Notes: generated by a model not told the origin, from the letters alone. A DNA stretch of 64,000 bases from an uncultured Chitinophaga sp. (GCF_902168175.1 NZ_CABHOU010000108.1:154028-218027); one strand, 5' to 3'; numbered from the stretch's first letter, positions 16,058 to 26,371 are shown. Numbers and translations: made by a program.

Positions 16058-18346
16058 TTAACTGATTTTACTGCTTAACACGCTGGTAGAAATAAGCGTG
16101 GTTTGCACCGGCTTCTCCTGTCTTATTACATCTGCTTCTTTTAATACAGCCAGATGGGAGATAAGGTATGCCAGCGTACTTTCCGCGCCCTGGTTGCGAT
16201 TTATGCTGCCTTGCTGAAGGCCATCGCAGCAACCATGCGTTTCACTATCGTACAGGGGCACACGCAGTGAGTTGTCGCCTAGGAACCAGCGGTAAGCGGT
16301 ATACATTTTTTCAAGATGATGACGCTCTTTGCTTACCTCGTAAGCCTGTTGGTACAATAGTACCATTGCCATGGTTTCTATCGCCTGCTGGTCGTACTTC
16401 GGACTGCATTTGCCAGGCTGGTGCCAGCCATCGTTTCCAACTGGTGTAAGGTGCCCGTCACACATAGTAATTTCTTCCAGGAAGGCAAGTGTTTTCATTG
16501 CTACGTCGTATGTTCTTTCATCACCGGTAACTTCGTAGGCATGTAATAATGCCAGCGGAAGTATACCATTATCGTAACTCATATTGTATTCGAACCACTG
16601 CCAGTCTTTGGTGCTGTTCTGTTCAAAACCTGCCAGCAGCGGCTCTATTAGTACGTTTAACAGTTTGAACATGCCTTCGTCGGTAGGGTGGTAAGCCAGG
16701 TAATGGCTAACGCCGATGGCTGCATTGGCGCGACCACGCATATGTTCAAGTGTGGCAAAGTGCTGGGTGCTGCGCTGGAACAATTCCTGTGCAAATTCGC
16801 GGTAGGAGTTGTTAGGCGCGTAACGAACCAGGTACCCCAGAGCCCACACTGTACGTCCAAAGCTATCTTCGGAACCTATTTCGTCTAAGTATTGCCTGCT
16901 AAAGCTCAGGAAGTTGCGGAAGTTCCCGTCCTCCCGTTGCATATATTGTATGAAGCTCAGGTAGGTGGTGATGAGGTCCATTGATTCTTTAGGACGGCGG
17001 TACTGTTGCGCCATCAGCATCATCATCAATGCCCTTGAGTTATCATCGAGGCAATAGCCCTCTTTCAGATTAGGAATACCGAATTTCGCGTGTTGTACAA
17101 TACCGGTGTTATCGGTAAGGCGGCGTACATGCGAAAGGTTTAATGGTGTTAAGTTCGATACGTCGGGTACAGGTTTAGTGTTTACAACGGTAGGGCGGGG
17201 AGTGGCCAATATTTTACGCGCCATCTGGCGGTAACGGGCGCCCATCTGCGACCATTGCAGCTGCCTGCCGTAAGCGGCCGCTGTGAACTTCAATTGTTTC
17301 AGTTCGGCAGGGTTGTCCAGCAAACTGTTCATGGTATTTGCCAGTTCGTTACTGTTCTTGAAGTCGAATAATTTTCCACGCCCATCTGCCAGTAATTCCT
17401 TTGCATACCAATATGGAGTAGAAAGTACAGCAGAACCTGCGCCCAGCGCATAAGTAAGGGTGCCACTGGTGATTTGCGCCTCGTTTAAGTACGGCGTAAC
17501 GTAGATGTCGCACTGCGTGAGGTACGCAAATAATTCCTGCTCTGATAAAAAGTGGTTTAGAAATATCACATGATTTTCCAATTGAAGGTCTTCTACCATC
17601 TTTTCCAGGCTCTCCCTGTATTCCTCACCCGCATGCCTTACTACCGCAGGGTGGGTAGTACCCGCCACAACGTACAACACTTCGGGGTGTTTGGCAATCA
17701 CTTTGGGCATGGCCTGTATCACGGTTTCTATGCCCTTATTACGGCTCAATAACCCAAAGGTGAATACCAGTTTGCGCTTCCACGTATTGGAAACAAGGTA
17801 TTGCTGCGGATTGGTCAGTTCGGAGAAGTCGGGTACCCCATGTTCGATCAATGATATTTTGTCGGACGATACGCCGTAGATATTACTGAGGAAGTCGATG
17901 GCCAATTGGCTCATCACCACTATCTTAGATGCACGCTGTGCGATCTCGCGTATAATGGATTTTTGTATGAATGAAGGTTCTTTCAGAACAGTGTGGAAGG
18001 TAACGATGAAGGGAATTTCAAGCGCATGCAGCAACGGCAGCAGGTAAACGCCGTTGTCGCCGCCAAAAATGCCGAATTCATGTTGAACAATGCAGATATC
18101 CGCGCCGCTCTGGTTAATGAAACGGGCCGCTTCATGATAGTCTTCCAGCTGATGCTGGCGTATTACATGTTCTACCTCTTTAGGATAATCGTAAACCTGT
18201 TCGCTGTCGTTGATCGCAATAACAGATACTTCCTGTTTCTTACCTTCCTCTTTAGGACTGTTTGTCATGGACTGCACCAGGTGCCTGGTAAATGTGGCAA
18301 TCCCGCATTCTCTTGGCGGATACGAGGCTATGTACGCTATCTTCAT
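16058..18346 (-). CDS. GT4 glycosyltransferase fused to C-terminal helical (six-hairpin glycosidase-like) domain
   Basis: A 762-residue two-domain protein. Residues 1-385 form a GT4 domain: MKIAYIASYPPRECGIATFT, VFTFGLLSRNKGIETVIQAM, and a variant of the catalytic region (NEAQITSGTLTYALGAGSAV) instead of a plain EX7E. Residues about 400-745 form an alpha-helical domain with repeated motifs (LDDNSRALMMMLMAQQ, EDSFGRTVWALGYLVRY, YDQQAIETMAMVLLYQQAY, AESTLAYLISHLAVL) that look like an (alpha/alpha)6 toroid, as in glycoside-processing enzymes. One chain may therefore both build and trim or sense a glycan. First gene of the operon with the smaller GT4, facing GH130. Confidence 0.85.
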   Translation of the reverse strand: MKIAYIASYPPRECGIATFTRHLVQSMTNSPKEEGKKQEVSVIAINDSEQVYDYPKEVEHVIRQHQLEDYHEAARFINQSGADICIVQHEFGIFGGDNGVYLLPLLHALEIPFIVTFHTVLKEPSFIQKSIIREIAQRASKIVVMSQLAIDFLSNIYGVSSDKISLIEHGVPDFSELTNPQQYLVSNTWKRKLVFTFGLLSRNKGIETVIQAMPKVIAKHPEVLYVVAGTTHPAVVRHAGEEYRESLEKMVEDLQLENHVIFLNHFLSEQELFAYLTQCDIYVTPYLNEAQITSGTLTYALGAGSAVLSTPYWYAKELLADGRGKLFDFKNSNELANTMNSLLDNPAELKQLKFTAAAYGRQLQWSQMGARYRQMARKILATPRPTVVNTKPVPDVSNLTPLNLSHVRRLTDNTGIVQHAKFGIPNLKEGYCLDDNSRALMMMLMAQQYRRPKESMDLITTYLSFIQYMQREDGNFRNFLSFSRQYLDEIGSEDSFGRTVWALGYLVRYAPNNSYREFAQELFQRSTQHFATLEHMRGRANAAIGVSHYLAYHPTDEGMFKLLNVLIEPLLAGFEQNSTKDWQWFEYNMSYDNGILPLALLHAYEVTGDERTYDVAMKTLAFLEEITMCDGHLTPVGNDGWHQPGKCSPKYDQQAIETMAMVLLYQQAYEVSKERHHLEKMYTAYRWFLGDNSLRVPLYDSETHGCCDGLQQGSINRNQGAESTLAYLISHLAVLKEADVIRQEKPVQTTLISTSVLSSKIS

Positions 18347-18610
18347 ATAATTAAGGTTTTTTTTACTAGTTGTGCCAGAAAAAAGTTTTCAAAAGGGGGC
18401 AGGCTCTCGCTTCTCAGATGAAAGTGAATTATTCAAAAAGCCAGCCATTTATTTATTTATAATACGTTCGGGGCCAGGATGTGAATAGTGTAGGTCAGGA
18501 GTAAAAAGTAACCGATAAACAGCGGATTGGCACGGTTAAACCAAAAAGTGGGCGTTCCACCATCAAATTCCCTAAATTCGTGCATTCAATTTTTGACCAC
18601 AAGCGCAATT

Positions 18611-20206
18611 ATGAAGCAGGGCGTTCATCATATCCCTTACCGGGAAACAGGTTTTTTCAGCCAGTTAGTTATCGATTTTCTGTCGGAGCATCCATCAGTC
18701 AGGCCTTTTTATCAGTATTCTCCTGTTAAACCGGATTATGAGGGGGCGATACGAGCGAAAAGTACACAGCCGCTGGATAGAGAGTTATTAGTGCGGGCGC
18801 TGGAGGAACAATATACAGCTTTAAATCCGGAAGAGACGGTTAAAAATAATATCAGGCTGCTCGGCCAGAGCAATACATTCAGCATTTGCACCGCGCATCA
18901 GCCTAATATTTTCACCGGTTACCTGTACTTCGTATATAAAATTCTGCAAACTGTTAAATTGGCGGCTGACCTAAAGCAACAGTTCCCGGAAAAGAACTTT
19001 GTACCTGTTTACTATATGGGCAGCGAAGATGCTGACCTCGACGAGTTGGGCAGTATTTATCTTGATGATAAAAAACTTACCTGGAACACGGGCCAGCAGG
19101 GGGCCGTTGGTCGCATGAATACCAAAGGGCTGGAAGTAATCACGGAAGAAATCGTTAAAAAGCTGAGTTTTGCGCCTTTCGGCGAAGAAGTCAAAGAGAT
19201 ACTTGAAACGGCTTACGGTCAGCACGATACCATTCAGCAGGCGACACTTTACCTCGTTAACCGGCTTTTCGGCCGTTATGGCCTCGTGGTGCTAATTCCC
19301 GACACGCCGCTGTTTAAGAAACAGATTAAACATATTCTTAAAGAAGAACTCTGGCAACAATCCTCTCATAAAATTGTTTCGGGCACTACCGAGGAAATAT
19401 TACAGCATCACAAAGTGCAGGCTTCGCCCAGGGAGATAAATTTATTCTACCTGCAGGAAAATTCCAGGGAACGTATCGTGAAAGATGGGGAATTGTGGAA
19501 AGTGTTGCACACTCCGTTGGTGTTCGACGAACAGGGTTTAAAAGCTGAAATCGAGCAGCACCCGGAACGTTTTAGTCCCAATGTGATCTTACGTGGTATT
19601 CTGCAGGAAACTATACTGCCCAACGTTGCCTTCATTGGCGGTGGTGGCGAAATCGCTTACTGGATTGAGTTAAAGGCCCTGTTCGAGCATTACAGCGTAC
19701 CCTATCCCATTTTGTTACTGCGTAATTCTTTTTTATGGGTGGATAAATTTTCTTCAGAACGTCTACAGAAACTGAATATCTCCATCACGGAATTTTTCCA
19801 GGAAACAGAACTATTGATCAACAGTTACGTGCATAAAAACACGAATAATAACCTGGTGCTGAAAAAGGAATATGAGGATATTGAGATACTGTTCGCACAA
19901 CTCGAAACGAAAGCGAAGAGTATAGACGTAACGCTGGTGGCCTCTGTAAATGCCGAACTTAAACGGGCGATGAAATCGCTCGGTAAGGTGGAGCATAAAT
20001 TCCTGCGTGCTGAGAAGAAGAAGTTTGAATGGCAAACGGAGCAAATACGGCAGCTGAAAGCTCGTTTATTCCCCTCAAATTCTTTGCAGGAGCGTCGCGA
20101 GAACTTCCTGCCTTACTATGCACAATTCGGCCCGGCCTTTTTCGACCGTTTACTGGAAGCCATGACGCCCGTAACCGATCAGTTTTGCGTGATAGCCGAG
20201 GCGTGA
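18611..20206 (+). CDS. bshC: Putative cysteine ligase BshC (bacillithiol biosynthesis)
   Basis: Catalyses the last step of bacillithiol synthesis, adding cysteine to glucosaminyl-malate. The frame opens at 18527, but the ATG at 18611 (MKQGVHHIPYRETGFFSQLV) matches the family start and gives 531 residues, close to the B. subtilis enzyme. The N-terminal region contains ICTAHQPNIFTGYLYFVYKI, the counterpart of the family's TGQQ.G.FTGP.Y motif, then YMGSEDADLDEL. A central Rossmann-like core (VAFIGGGGEIAYWIELKALF) and a C-terminal coiled-coil (about 420-500) complete the fold. Its last 28 bp overlap the convergent FUSC gene. Confidence 0.9.
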   Translation: MKQGVHHIPYRETGFFSQLVIDFLSEHPSVRPFYQYSPVKPDYEGAIRAKSTQPLDRELLVRALEEQYTALNPEETVKNNIRLLGQSNTFSICTAHQPNIFTGYLYFVYKILQTVKLAADLKQQFPEKNFVPVYYMGSEDADLDELGSIYLDDKKLTWNTGQQGAVGRMNTKGLEVITEEIVKKLSFAPFGEEVKEILETAYGQHDTIQQATLYLVNRLFGRYGLVVLIPDTPLFKKQIKHILKEELWQQSSHKIVSGTTEEILQHHKVQASPREINLFYLQENSRERIVKDGELWKVLHTPLVFDEQGLKAEIEQHPERFSPNVILRGILQETILPNVAFIGGGGEIAYWIELKALFEHYSVPYPILLLRNSFLWVDKFSSERLQKLNISITEFFQETELLINSYVHKNTNNNLVLKKEYEDIEILFAQLETKAKSIDVTLVASVNAELKRAMKSLGKVEHKFLRAEKKKFEWQTEQIRQLKARLFPSNSLQERRENFLPYYAQFGPAFFDRLLEAMTPVTDQFCVIAEA

Positions 20207-22419
20207 ACCGCCGCTTTTTTCATGTCTTTTAGTACCGAGTAAATCGCGTGCAGCTGGTCGCGTACGTGTTTTATTTCCAGCATTTCCTCGCGGGCAGGTG
20301 TGTGACCTTGTCCCTGGTTAATCTGTTCCTGGCGAAGCGCTACCACATTGTCCAGGTGCGATTCCAGTTCCTGGAAAGCGCCCAGCTTCGGCATGTCTTC
20401 CAGGTGTTCGCCGGTTTTCATGAAATGTTCTACCTGGTCGATGATGGTGGTAATATATTGAGCGATGCCCGCATATTCAGGCCGCTGGTATTTAATCTGG
20501 TGCTGCAACGCATAGTGCGCCAACTGAGCGATGTGGGATGATAGGGAATGACTTAATACCACGAAATGATACACTTCTGAACCGTTCTTCTGTTTGTTTT
20601 TCGGCTCCGATAACATTCGCTGGAAAGCCGCCATCAGGTTGGCTGTACTTACATGCACATCTTTCCTTGATAATTTATAATCTGTAAGCGAAAAATCCTG
20701 TGCGGTATACAACTTCATGATCTGCTCAAAATATTGCCGGTTGGTGTGCAGCATTTTAAACATATAGTCGGGCAGGAACTTGTACTCCCAGCTTGGCCAG
20801 AAGATGTAATTATAGGTAAACGCAATGGCTCCGCCAATGAGCGTGTCCAGCACACGCTGGCTGATGTTTTGAAAGTCGGCAGGGTAGAGGTAATGTAGCA
20901 GGAATACGATAAATGGTGTTGTAAAAACCACGCTCACCGTATAGTTGTAAGTCATAAAGCTGTACGAGCCGATAATGCAGATAAGCATAATGACGAATAT
21001 GGCCGTTGGGTTTTGCGTAACAAACAGTACGCCTACCGCGAACAAAGCCCCTATGATGGTGCCTATCATACGCTGATAACTGCGCGATTTGGTAAGGCTG
21101 AAGCCCGGTTTCATGATCACTACGATGGTCAGTAGTATCCAGTAAGTACGGCTGATGTCCAGCGCGTGGCCAAGCAGGTAGCCTGTTACAATGGCCAGGC
21201 TGGTGCGTACGCCGTGGCGGAATAAGTGCGAGTTGAAAGACAGGTTGTTGCGGAATGTTTCGAAATCGTAACGCTGGCGTGTCGTGAATTTAGCCAACTC
21301 CAGCTGCGGATCTATTTCTTCGTCTTTCACCCTTTCGAGCCTGGTAAGGCGGTGCAGGTTGTAAATACGCTGGGCAATGTGCTGCAGGTTGTCGACAATG
21401 TTGTTCAGCGGTATTAATCTTACACTTCGTTCTTTCAGGGTGGGAATGGTGGCGCCGATCGCCCGTATTTCCTTCTCCAGTTTTCCTATTTCCAGCTTTA
21501 GGTTCATTTTGGGCAGCGACCGTTGTCCTGAAGCAACTGACATACCGATCGATTCGAGTTCCTCGGTTACCTGTAAAATGGTGTTGTGCAATTGGGTGAG
21601 CAGGGGCGTGCCTTTCAGGCTCTTCTGGAGTGATGTGTAATCGATCTGGGAGGCCATAATTTCTTCCTGCATATCCACCATATGCAGGAAGATAAGCACC
21701 ATGCTTTTACTGATACTCGTAGTGCCTTGTTGCGCAGAACGCATTTTCAGTAATAATTCGCGCACAGCCTCCTGCCGTTCGTTTACCAGTACCTGCTGCG
21801 ACAGTACGGCTTTATAATTTTCGGTGATATCAATGTCATCTTTATAGAAATTAGCCCTTAACCGCAGGTAATCTGCCGTTTCCTGTATACAATCGCCCAG
21901 GGTTTGCTGAATGGTGAGATAGGGCCGTATTTGCCATAATAACAAGGCCAGCAGCGAATACCAGATACAACCGGATAATACGAGGAAAGAGGCTTCCAGT
22001 GCCTTCGCCATCGGAAACTGCTCGCCAATGGTCGATACCATGACCAGTAAACAGCCAATACCAATATTGCCGCCGCGGTTGCCATATACCAGCAACATGG
22101 CGTAAAAAAAGCTGCAAATGGCCACCCATCCGGTAGTGAGCCAGGGGTTAGTGCTTACAATGCCTGTTACCAGGGCAGTAATGAAAATTAAACCCGTACT
22201 AATGAGCAGCCCATTCCGTTTATGGATGATGGTGCCGGGTATATCGGCCAGGGCTGTACATAATGCGCCCATGGAAATGGAAATGCCCACATCCAGCCGT
22301 CCCTGTGCTGCGAAAATAACCGAAGGTACCACCACACTCAGGGAAACGCGCAGGCCATTACTGAAATGATAACTGTAGAGAAATGCCTTTACTTCTTTGA
22401 GCCAACGTTCTGTCTGCAA
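20179..22419 (-). CDS. FUSC-family inner membrane protein (YccS-like)
   Basis: A 746-residue membrane protein. Two blocks of transmembrane helices (about residues 20-160 and 400-540) flank a cytoplasmic helical region with long amphipathic stretches. The second block holds the FUSC signature (VRTSLAIVTGYLLGHALDI followed by YWILLTIVVIMKPGFSLTKS and MIGTIIGALFAVGVLFV). Members of the superfamily include YccS and the aromatic-acid exporter AaeB; transport of aromatic or amphipathic compounds is a guess. The C-terminus overlaps the end of bshC on the opposite strand by 28 bp, with no terminator between the genes. Confidence 0.85.
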   Translation of the reverse strand: MQTERWLKEVKAFLYSYHFSNGLRVSLSVVVPSVIFAAQGRLDVGISISMGALCTALADIPGTIIHKRNGLLISTGLIFITALVTGIVSTNPWLTTGWVAICSFFYAMLLVYGNRGGNIGIGCLLVMVSTIGEQFPMAKALEASFLVLSGCIWYSLLALLLWQIRPYLTIQQTLGDCIQETADYLRLRANFYKDDIDITENYKAVLSQQVLVNERQEAVRELLLKMRSAQQGTTSISKSMVLIFLHMVDMQEEIMASQIDYTSLQKSLKGTPLLTQLHNTILQVTEELESIGMSVASGQRSLPKMNLKLEIGKLEKEIRAIGATIPTLKERSVRLIPLNNIVDNLQHIAQRIYNLHRLTRLERVKDEEIDPQLELAKFTTRQRYDFETFRNNLSFNSHLFRHGVRTSLAIVTGYLLGHALDISRTYWILLTIVVIMKPGFSLTKSRSYQRMIGTIIGALFAVGVLFVTQNPTAIFVIMLICIIGSYSFMTYNYTVSVVFTTPFIVFLLHYLYPADFQNISQRVLDTLIGGAIAFTYNYIFWPSWEYKFLPDYMFKMLHTNRQYFEQIMKLYTAQDFSLTDYKLSRKDVHVSTANLMAAFQRMLSEPKNKQKNGSEVYHFVVLSHSLSSHIAQLAHYALQHQIKYQRPEYAGIAQYITTIIDQVEHFMKTGEHLEDMPKLGAFQELESHLDNVVALRQEQINQGQGHTPAREEMLEIKHVRDQLHAIYSVLKDMKKAAVHASAITQN

Positions 22420-22675
22420 ACGAATGAAATTGATTTATTTACAAAGGTACAATTAACTGACTATCCGCAAGCGTCAAATGCTGTGCCTGTTATAGGGAGC
22501 GTTGTATTTTTTCGCTGTTGCTCAGTTGATTAAGCAGCCATGGCCAACGCTTATCAACAACTGTGTATAAATAAACGGGGGTTATTAAAGAGAGAAAATT
22601 AAATTACGAATCCTTTTGCACCATATCTGGCTCACAAACCTGGCTAACCCCTTGGTTCACAAGCTGATGGCTAAA

Positions 22676-22709
22676 TTTACCGGCTATATGGTTTAAAATT
22701 ATATCTTTG
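22676..22709 (+). promoter_or_regulatory. Candidate smc promoter (TAnnTTTG type)
   Basis: The 313-bp gap between FUSC and smc holds no gene. At 22702-22709 is TATCTTTG, a full match to the Bacteroidetes -7 consensus TAnnTTTG, 24 bp before the smc GTG. A weak -33-like TTTA lies at 22676-22679 with 22-nt spacing. An A-rich stretch ending AAAAAAGGA directly precedes the GTG. Nothing else of note was seen in the gap. Confidence 0.45.
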
Positions 22710-22732
22710 ACGGCTTATTTAAAAAAGGACCA

Positions 22733-25700
22733 GTGCGCTTAAAAACACTAGAGATTAAAGGATTTAAAAGTTTTGCCGATAAAACGGTGTTACACTTCGA
22801 TGAGGGTGTAACTGGCGTAATCGGGCCTAACGGCTGCGGCAAAAGTAATATCATCGACTCTATCCGCTGGGTGATAGGGGAACATAAGATCAGCAACCTG
22901 CGTTCGGAGAACCAGGCCGGGCTGGTGTTTAACGGTTCCCGTACCCGCTCCGCCAGTGGTATGGCGGAAGTGAGCCTTACCTTCGAAAATACCAAAAACG
23001 TACTTCCTACCGAGTTTACTACGGTAACTATTACACGTAAATTTTATAAGAACGGCGATAGCGAATACCGCCTTAACGATGTGGCCTGCCGCCTTAAAGA
23101 CATCCACAACCTCTTTATGGACACCGGGGTAAGCACTGACTCCTACGCCATTATCGAGCTGGGCATGGTAGACGATATCATCAAGGATAAGGAGAACAGC
23201 CGCCGCCGCATGCTGGAGCAGGCCGCTGGTATCTCCATCTACAAAACCCGTAAAAAAGAAGCTAAATCCAAACTGGATGCCACCGAAGGTGACCTCAACC
23301 GTATCGAGGACCTGCTGTTTGAGATCAACAACAACTTAAAAACGCTCGAAAGCCAGGCCCGTAAGGCGGAACGCTTCTACGAAATCAAGAAGGAATACAA
23401 AGAGATCAGTATAGAACTGGCCAAAGCTGCCCTCGAAGGCTTTAACGTAACGTTTAAGGACCTTACCGACCAGCAGCAGGCGGAAATAGACAAGAAATCG
23501 GCCCTGGAAGCGGAAATAGCCACTGAAGAGGCGTCCGTGGAAGAGGACAAACTGCACTTTGTTGCCAAGGAACGCGAACTGCAGGTGTTGCAGCGCTCCT
23601 TCAACGAACTGGTATCTACCATCCGTACTAAAGAGAATGATAAGAACCTTGCCTCGCAGCAACTCACTTATCTGCGCGAGAGGGAAAAGAATCTCAGCGA
23701 CTTCCTGAACAATGCGGAAAGTAACCTGCAGGGCTTAACAGAGTCTATCAGTTTTACCCAAAGGCAGGGCGAAGAAGAAGCCGAGGTGTTCGAATCAATG
23801 CAGGACGAACTGGAAACGCTCCAGGAAATGGTGGATGGCAAGAAGGAACAGTTCCATCAAAAGAAACAAAACCTCGAAAACCTGCGCCGCGACCAGCAAC
23901 AATGGCAACGCCAGCAATTTGAAGCGGAAAAGAAAGTAGCGGTGGCCGATACATCTGTACAGAACCTGCAAAGGAGCATTCAACAGTTACAGGAAGAAAA
24001 GACGGCCCGCGAAACACAGATCCAGCAACTGAAAGAAGAGAAGGAAATTCTCCAGGATACCGTAGATACCCGCAAAGACGAACTGGAAGAAATGGTGCGT
24101 TTCCAGGAAGAAACGAAAGGCAAGATACTGGCCACCCAGGGCGATATTGAAGCACTGCGTGATAAACTGGTGGACGAAAACCGTAAACTGGACAGCCGCA
24201 AGAACGAATACGACCTGTTAAAATCGCTAGTGGATAGTCTCGAAGGTTATCCGGAGAGCATCAAGTTCCTGAAAAAGAATAACGAGTGGAATAACAAAGC
24301 ACCCATCCTCAGTGATGTGTTTTTCTGTAAAGAAGAATACCGCACCTGCGTGGAGAACCTGTTGGAACCGTATCTCAACTATTACGTAGTAAACAATGCA
24401 GCAGAGGCCATACAGGCTATTCACCTGCTGGATGCTAATAAAAAGGGTAAAGCCAATTTCTTTATCCTCGATCAGTTCAATCACCAGGCGGGCGCGCTGT
24501 TTACGCCCCCAGGTACTATTTCCGCACTTGATGTGGTGGAGATAGATGAAAAATACAGGGGACTGGGTAACTACCTGCTCGCCAAAGTATTTATCTCGGA
24601 AGATGTTACTGCTATTGATTTTGACCAACTGCCTGAAAAGGATGTGCTGATCATTGAGAAAAGCGGCCGTATGCATCGTGGTAAATACAGCTTCAGCGGT
24701 GGATCGGTAGGTGCCTTCGAAGGTAAAAAACTGGGCCGTGCAAAGAACCTGGAAAAACTGGAAGCGGAAATCCGCGACCTGGAAAATACGGTGGGCGACC
24801 TTCGTGATGCCATCCAGGCGAAACATAATGAAGTGCTGGGTTACAACAGCCAGCTGAACGAGAATAATATTAATGCTGCCAAAGAGCGTATCAACCAGTT
24901 AAACAACCAGGTGTTCGGCCTCCAGAACAGGATCGAGAACTTTCATCACCTGATAGAAACCGGCGATAAACGCCTGGCGGAAATGCAGCAATCGCTGCAG
25001 GATAACCAGGACAGCATTTCTGATGTTCGTGATGAGCTGGATACACTCAACGACCGCGTACATGTTCTGCACGACAGCATCGTAGAAGCTGATCGCGCTG
25101 CTCAGGACGCAGAATCGCAGTTTAACCAGGCCAACGTGCAATTTAATAACCAGAACCTGCAGCATACCCGTCAGCAAAGCAAAGTGGCCGGCCTGGCGCA
25201 GGAACTGGAGTTCAAACGTAAACAACTGAGCGATCTGCATATTCAGATCACTAACAATAAAGCCCAGCTGGAAGACACGGTAGCTAACCTGTCGGCGGCT
25301 GAGGATAAACTGGGTACTGCGGAAGATGGCCTGCTTGACCTGTTCCGTAAGAAAGAAGAAGAAGAGAAAGAGCTGAACGAGAAAGACCAGGAATACTACA
25401 ACTTCCGTAACGGACTCCAGGAAAGAGAAACCGCCCTGCGTGCCAAACAACGCAGCCGTGAGCAGATGGACCAGGCCCTCACCCTTATCAAAGACAAGGT
25501 GAATGAACTCAAACTGCAACTGGCCTCTATGAAAGAGCGCCTGAGCGTGGAGTTCAAAGTAAACCTGGATGAGATCCTTGACGAGGCCCGCAGCAGCACG
25601 CTGTCTGCCGACGAACTGCAGGGTAGTGCCGAGCGTTTGAAAAAACGTCTCGAAAATATGGGGGAGATCAACCCAACCGCCATTGAAGCCTACACCGAAA

Positions 25701-26263
25701 TGCGCAAACGTTACGAGTTCATCCTCGAACAGAAAAACGACCTTGTAAGTGCGAAAGAATCACTCCTCGCCACAATACAGGAAGTAGAAACCACTGCCAA
25801 CCAGAAGTTCCTCGATACCTTTAACCAGGTAAAAGAAAACTTCGTTCGCGTATTTAAGGCACTGTTTACTGAAGAAGACCAGTGTGATATGATCCTTAAC
25901 GACCCGTCCAACCTGGCGGATACCGGTATCGAGATCATCGCCAAACCGAAAGGCAAACGCCCTGCCGCCATCACCCAGCTGTCTGGTGGTGAAAAAACAC
26001 TCACCGCTACGGCACTATTGTTCGCTATTTACCTGATCAAACCTGCACCGTTCTGTATCCTCGATGAGGTGGACGCACCGCTGGATGACGCAAACGTTGG
26101 TAAATTCACGAACATGATCCGCAAATTCTCCGATAACTCTCAGTTCATCATTGTTACGCACAACAAGCAAACAATGGCCTCTGTAGACGTTATTTACGGT
26201 GTAACCATGCAGGAGCCCGGGGTGAGCAAGCTGGTGCCGGTGGATTTCAGAAGCCTGAACTAA
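22733..26263 (+). CDS. smc: Chromosome segregation protein SMC
   Basis: Structural maintenance of chromosomes ATPase that compacts and segregates DNA. It has 1176 residues, the normal bacterial length. Walker A GPNGCGKSN at 31-39; two long coiled-coil arms (about 165-500 and 670-1030); hinge domain about 510-660 (EGYPESIKFLKKNNEW and FSGGSVGAFEGKKLGR); ABC signature LSGGEKTLTATAL at about 1082; Walker B FCILDEVDAPLDD. The start is GTG: it gives the exact family N-terminus (RLKTLEIKGFKSFADKT) and no ATG lies closer. It ends at a strong terminator. Confidence 0.97.
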   Translation: MRLKTLEIKGFKSFADKTVLHFDEGVTGVIGPNGCGKSNIIDSIRWVIGEHKISNLRSENQAGLVFNGSRTRSASGMAEVSLTFENTKNVLPTEFTTVTITRKFYKNGDSEYRLNDVACRLKDIHNLFMDTGVSTDSYAIIELGMVDDIIKDKENSRRRMLEQAAGISIYKTRKKEAKSKLDATEGDLNRIEDLLFEINNNLKTLESQARKAERFYEIKKEYKEISIELAKAALEGFNVTFKDLTDQQQAEIDKKSALEAEIATEEASVEEDKLHFVAKERELQVLQRSFNELVSTIRTKENDKNLASQQLTYLREREKNLSDFLNNAESNLQGLTESISFTQRQGEEEAEVFESMQDELETLQEMVDGKKEQFHQKKQNLENLRRDQQQWQRQQFEAEKKVAVADTSVQNLQRSIQQLQEEKTARETQIQQLKEEKEILQDTVDTRKDELEEMVRFQEETKGKILATQGDIEALRDKLVDENRKLDSRKNEYDLLKSLVDSLEGYPESIKFLKKNNEWNNKAPILSDVFFCKEEYRTCVENLLEPYLNYYVVNNAAEAIQAIHLLDANKKGKANFFILDQFNHQAGALFTPPGTISALDVVEIDEKYRGLGNYLLAKVFISEDVTAIDFDQLPEKDVLIIEKSGRMHRGKYSFSGGSVGAFEGKKLGRAKNLEKLEAEIRDLENTVGDLRDAIQAKHNEVLGYNSQLNENNINAAKERINQLNNQVFGLQNRIENFHHLIETGDKRLAEMQQSLQDNQDSISDVRDELDTLNDRVHVLHDSIVEADRAAQDAESQFNQANVQFNNQNLQHTRQQSKVAGLAQELEFKRKQLSDLHIQITNNKAQLEDTVANLSAAEDKLGTAEDGLLDLFRKKEEEEKELNEKDQEYYNFRNGLQERETALRAKQRSREQMDQALTLIKDKVNELKLQLASMKERLSVEFKVNLDEILDEARSSTLSADELQGSAERLKKRLENMGEINPTAIEAYTEMRKRYEFILEQKNDLVSAKESLLATIQEVETTANQKFLDTFNQVKENFVRVFKALFTEEDQCDMILNDPSNLADTGIEIIAKPKGKRPAAITQLSGGEKTLTATALLFAIYLIKPAPFCILDEVDAPLDDANVGKFTNMIRKFSDNSQFIIVTHNKQTMASVDVIYGVTMQEPGVSKLVPVDFRSLN

Positions 26264-26340
26264 CCAGATTTTTACCGTTCCTCCCGTTTAATCGATTTTT
26301 AAGGAGATTGTTTTGAATTTCCTTTTATTTTAGCGCCAGA

Positions 26341-26371
26341 CCGCACTTTAGATAACTAAAGGCGGTTTTTT
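26341..26371 (+). terminator. Intrinsic terminator after smc
   Basis: Stem CCGC-CTTTAG with CTAAAG-GCGG (one bulged A, loop ATAA) followed by six T. It lies 78 bp after the smc stop and only 17 bp before the next start, so it may also act as a leader attenuator for the cytochrome gene. Confidence 0.75.

Noticed and set aside
20248..20541. Plus-strand frame downstream of bshC
   Set aside because: It lies wholly antisense to FUSC, which has strong membrane-protein features and family motifs.
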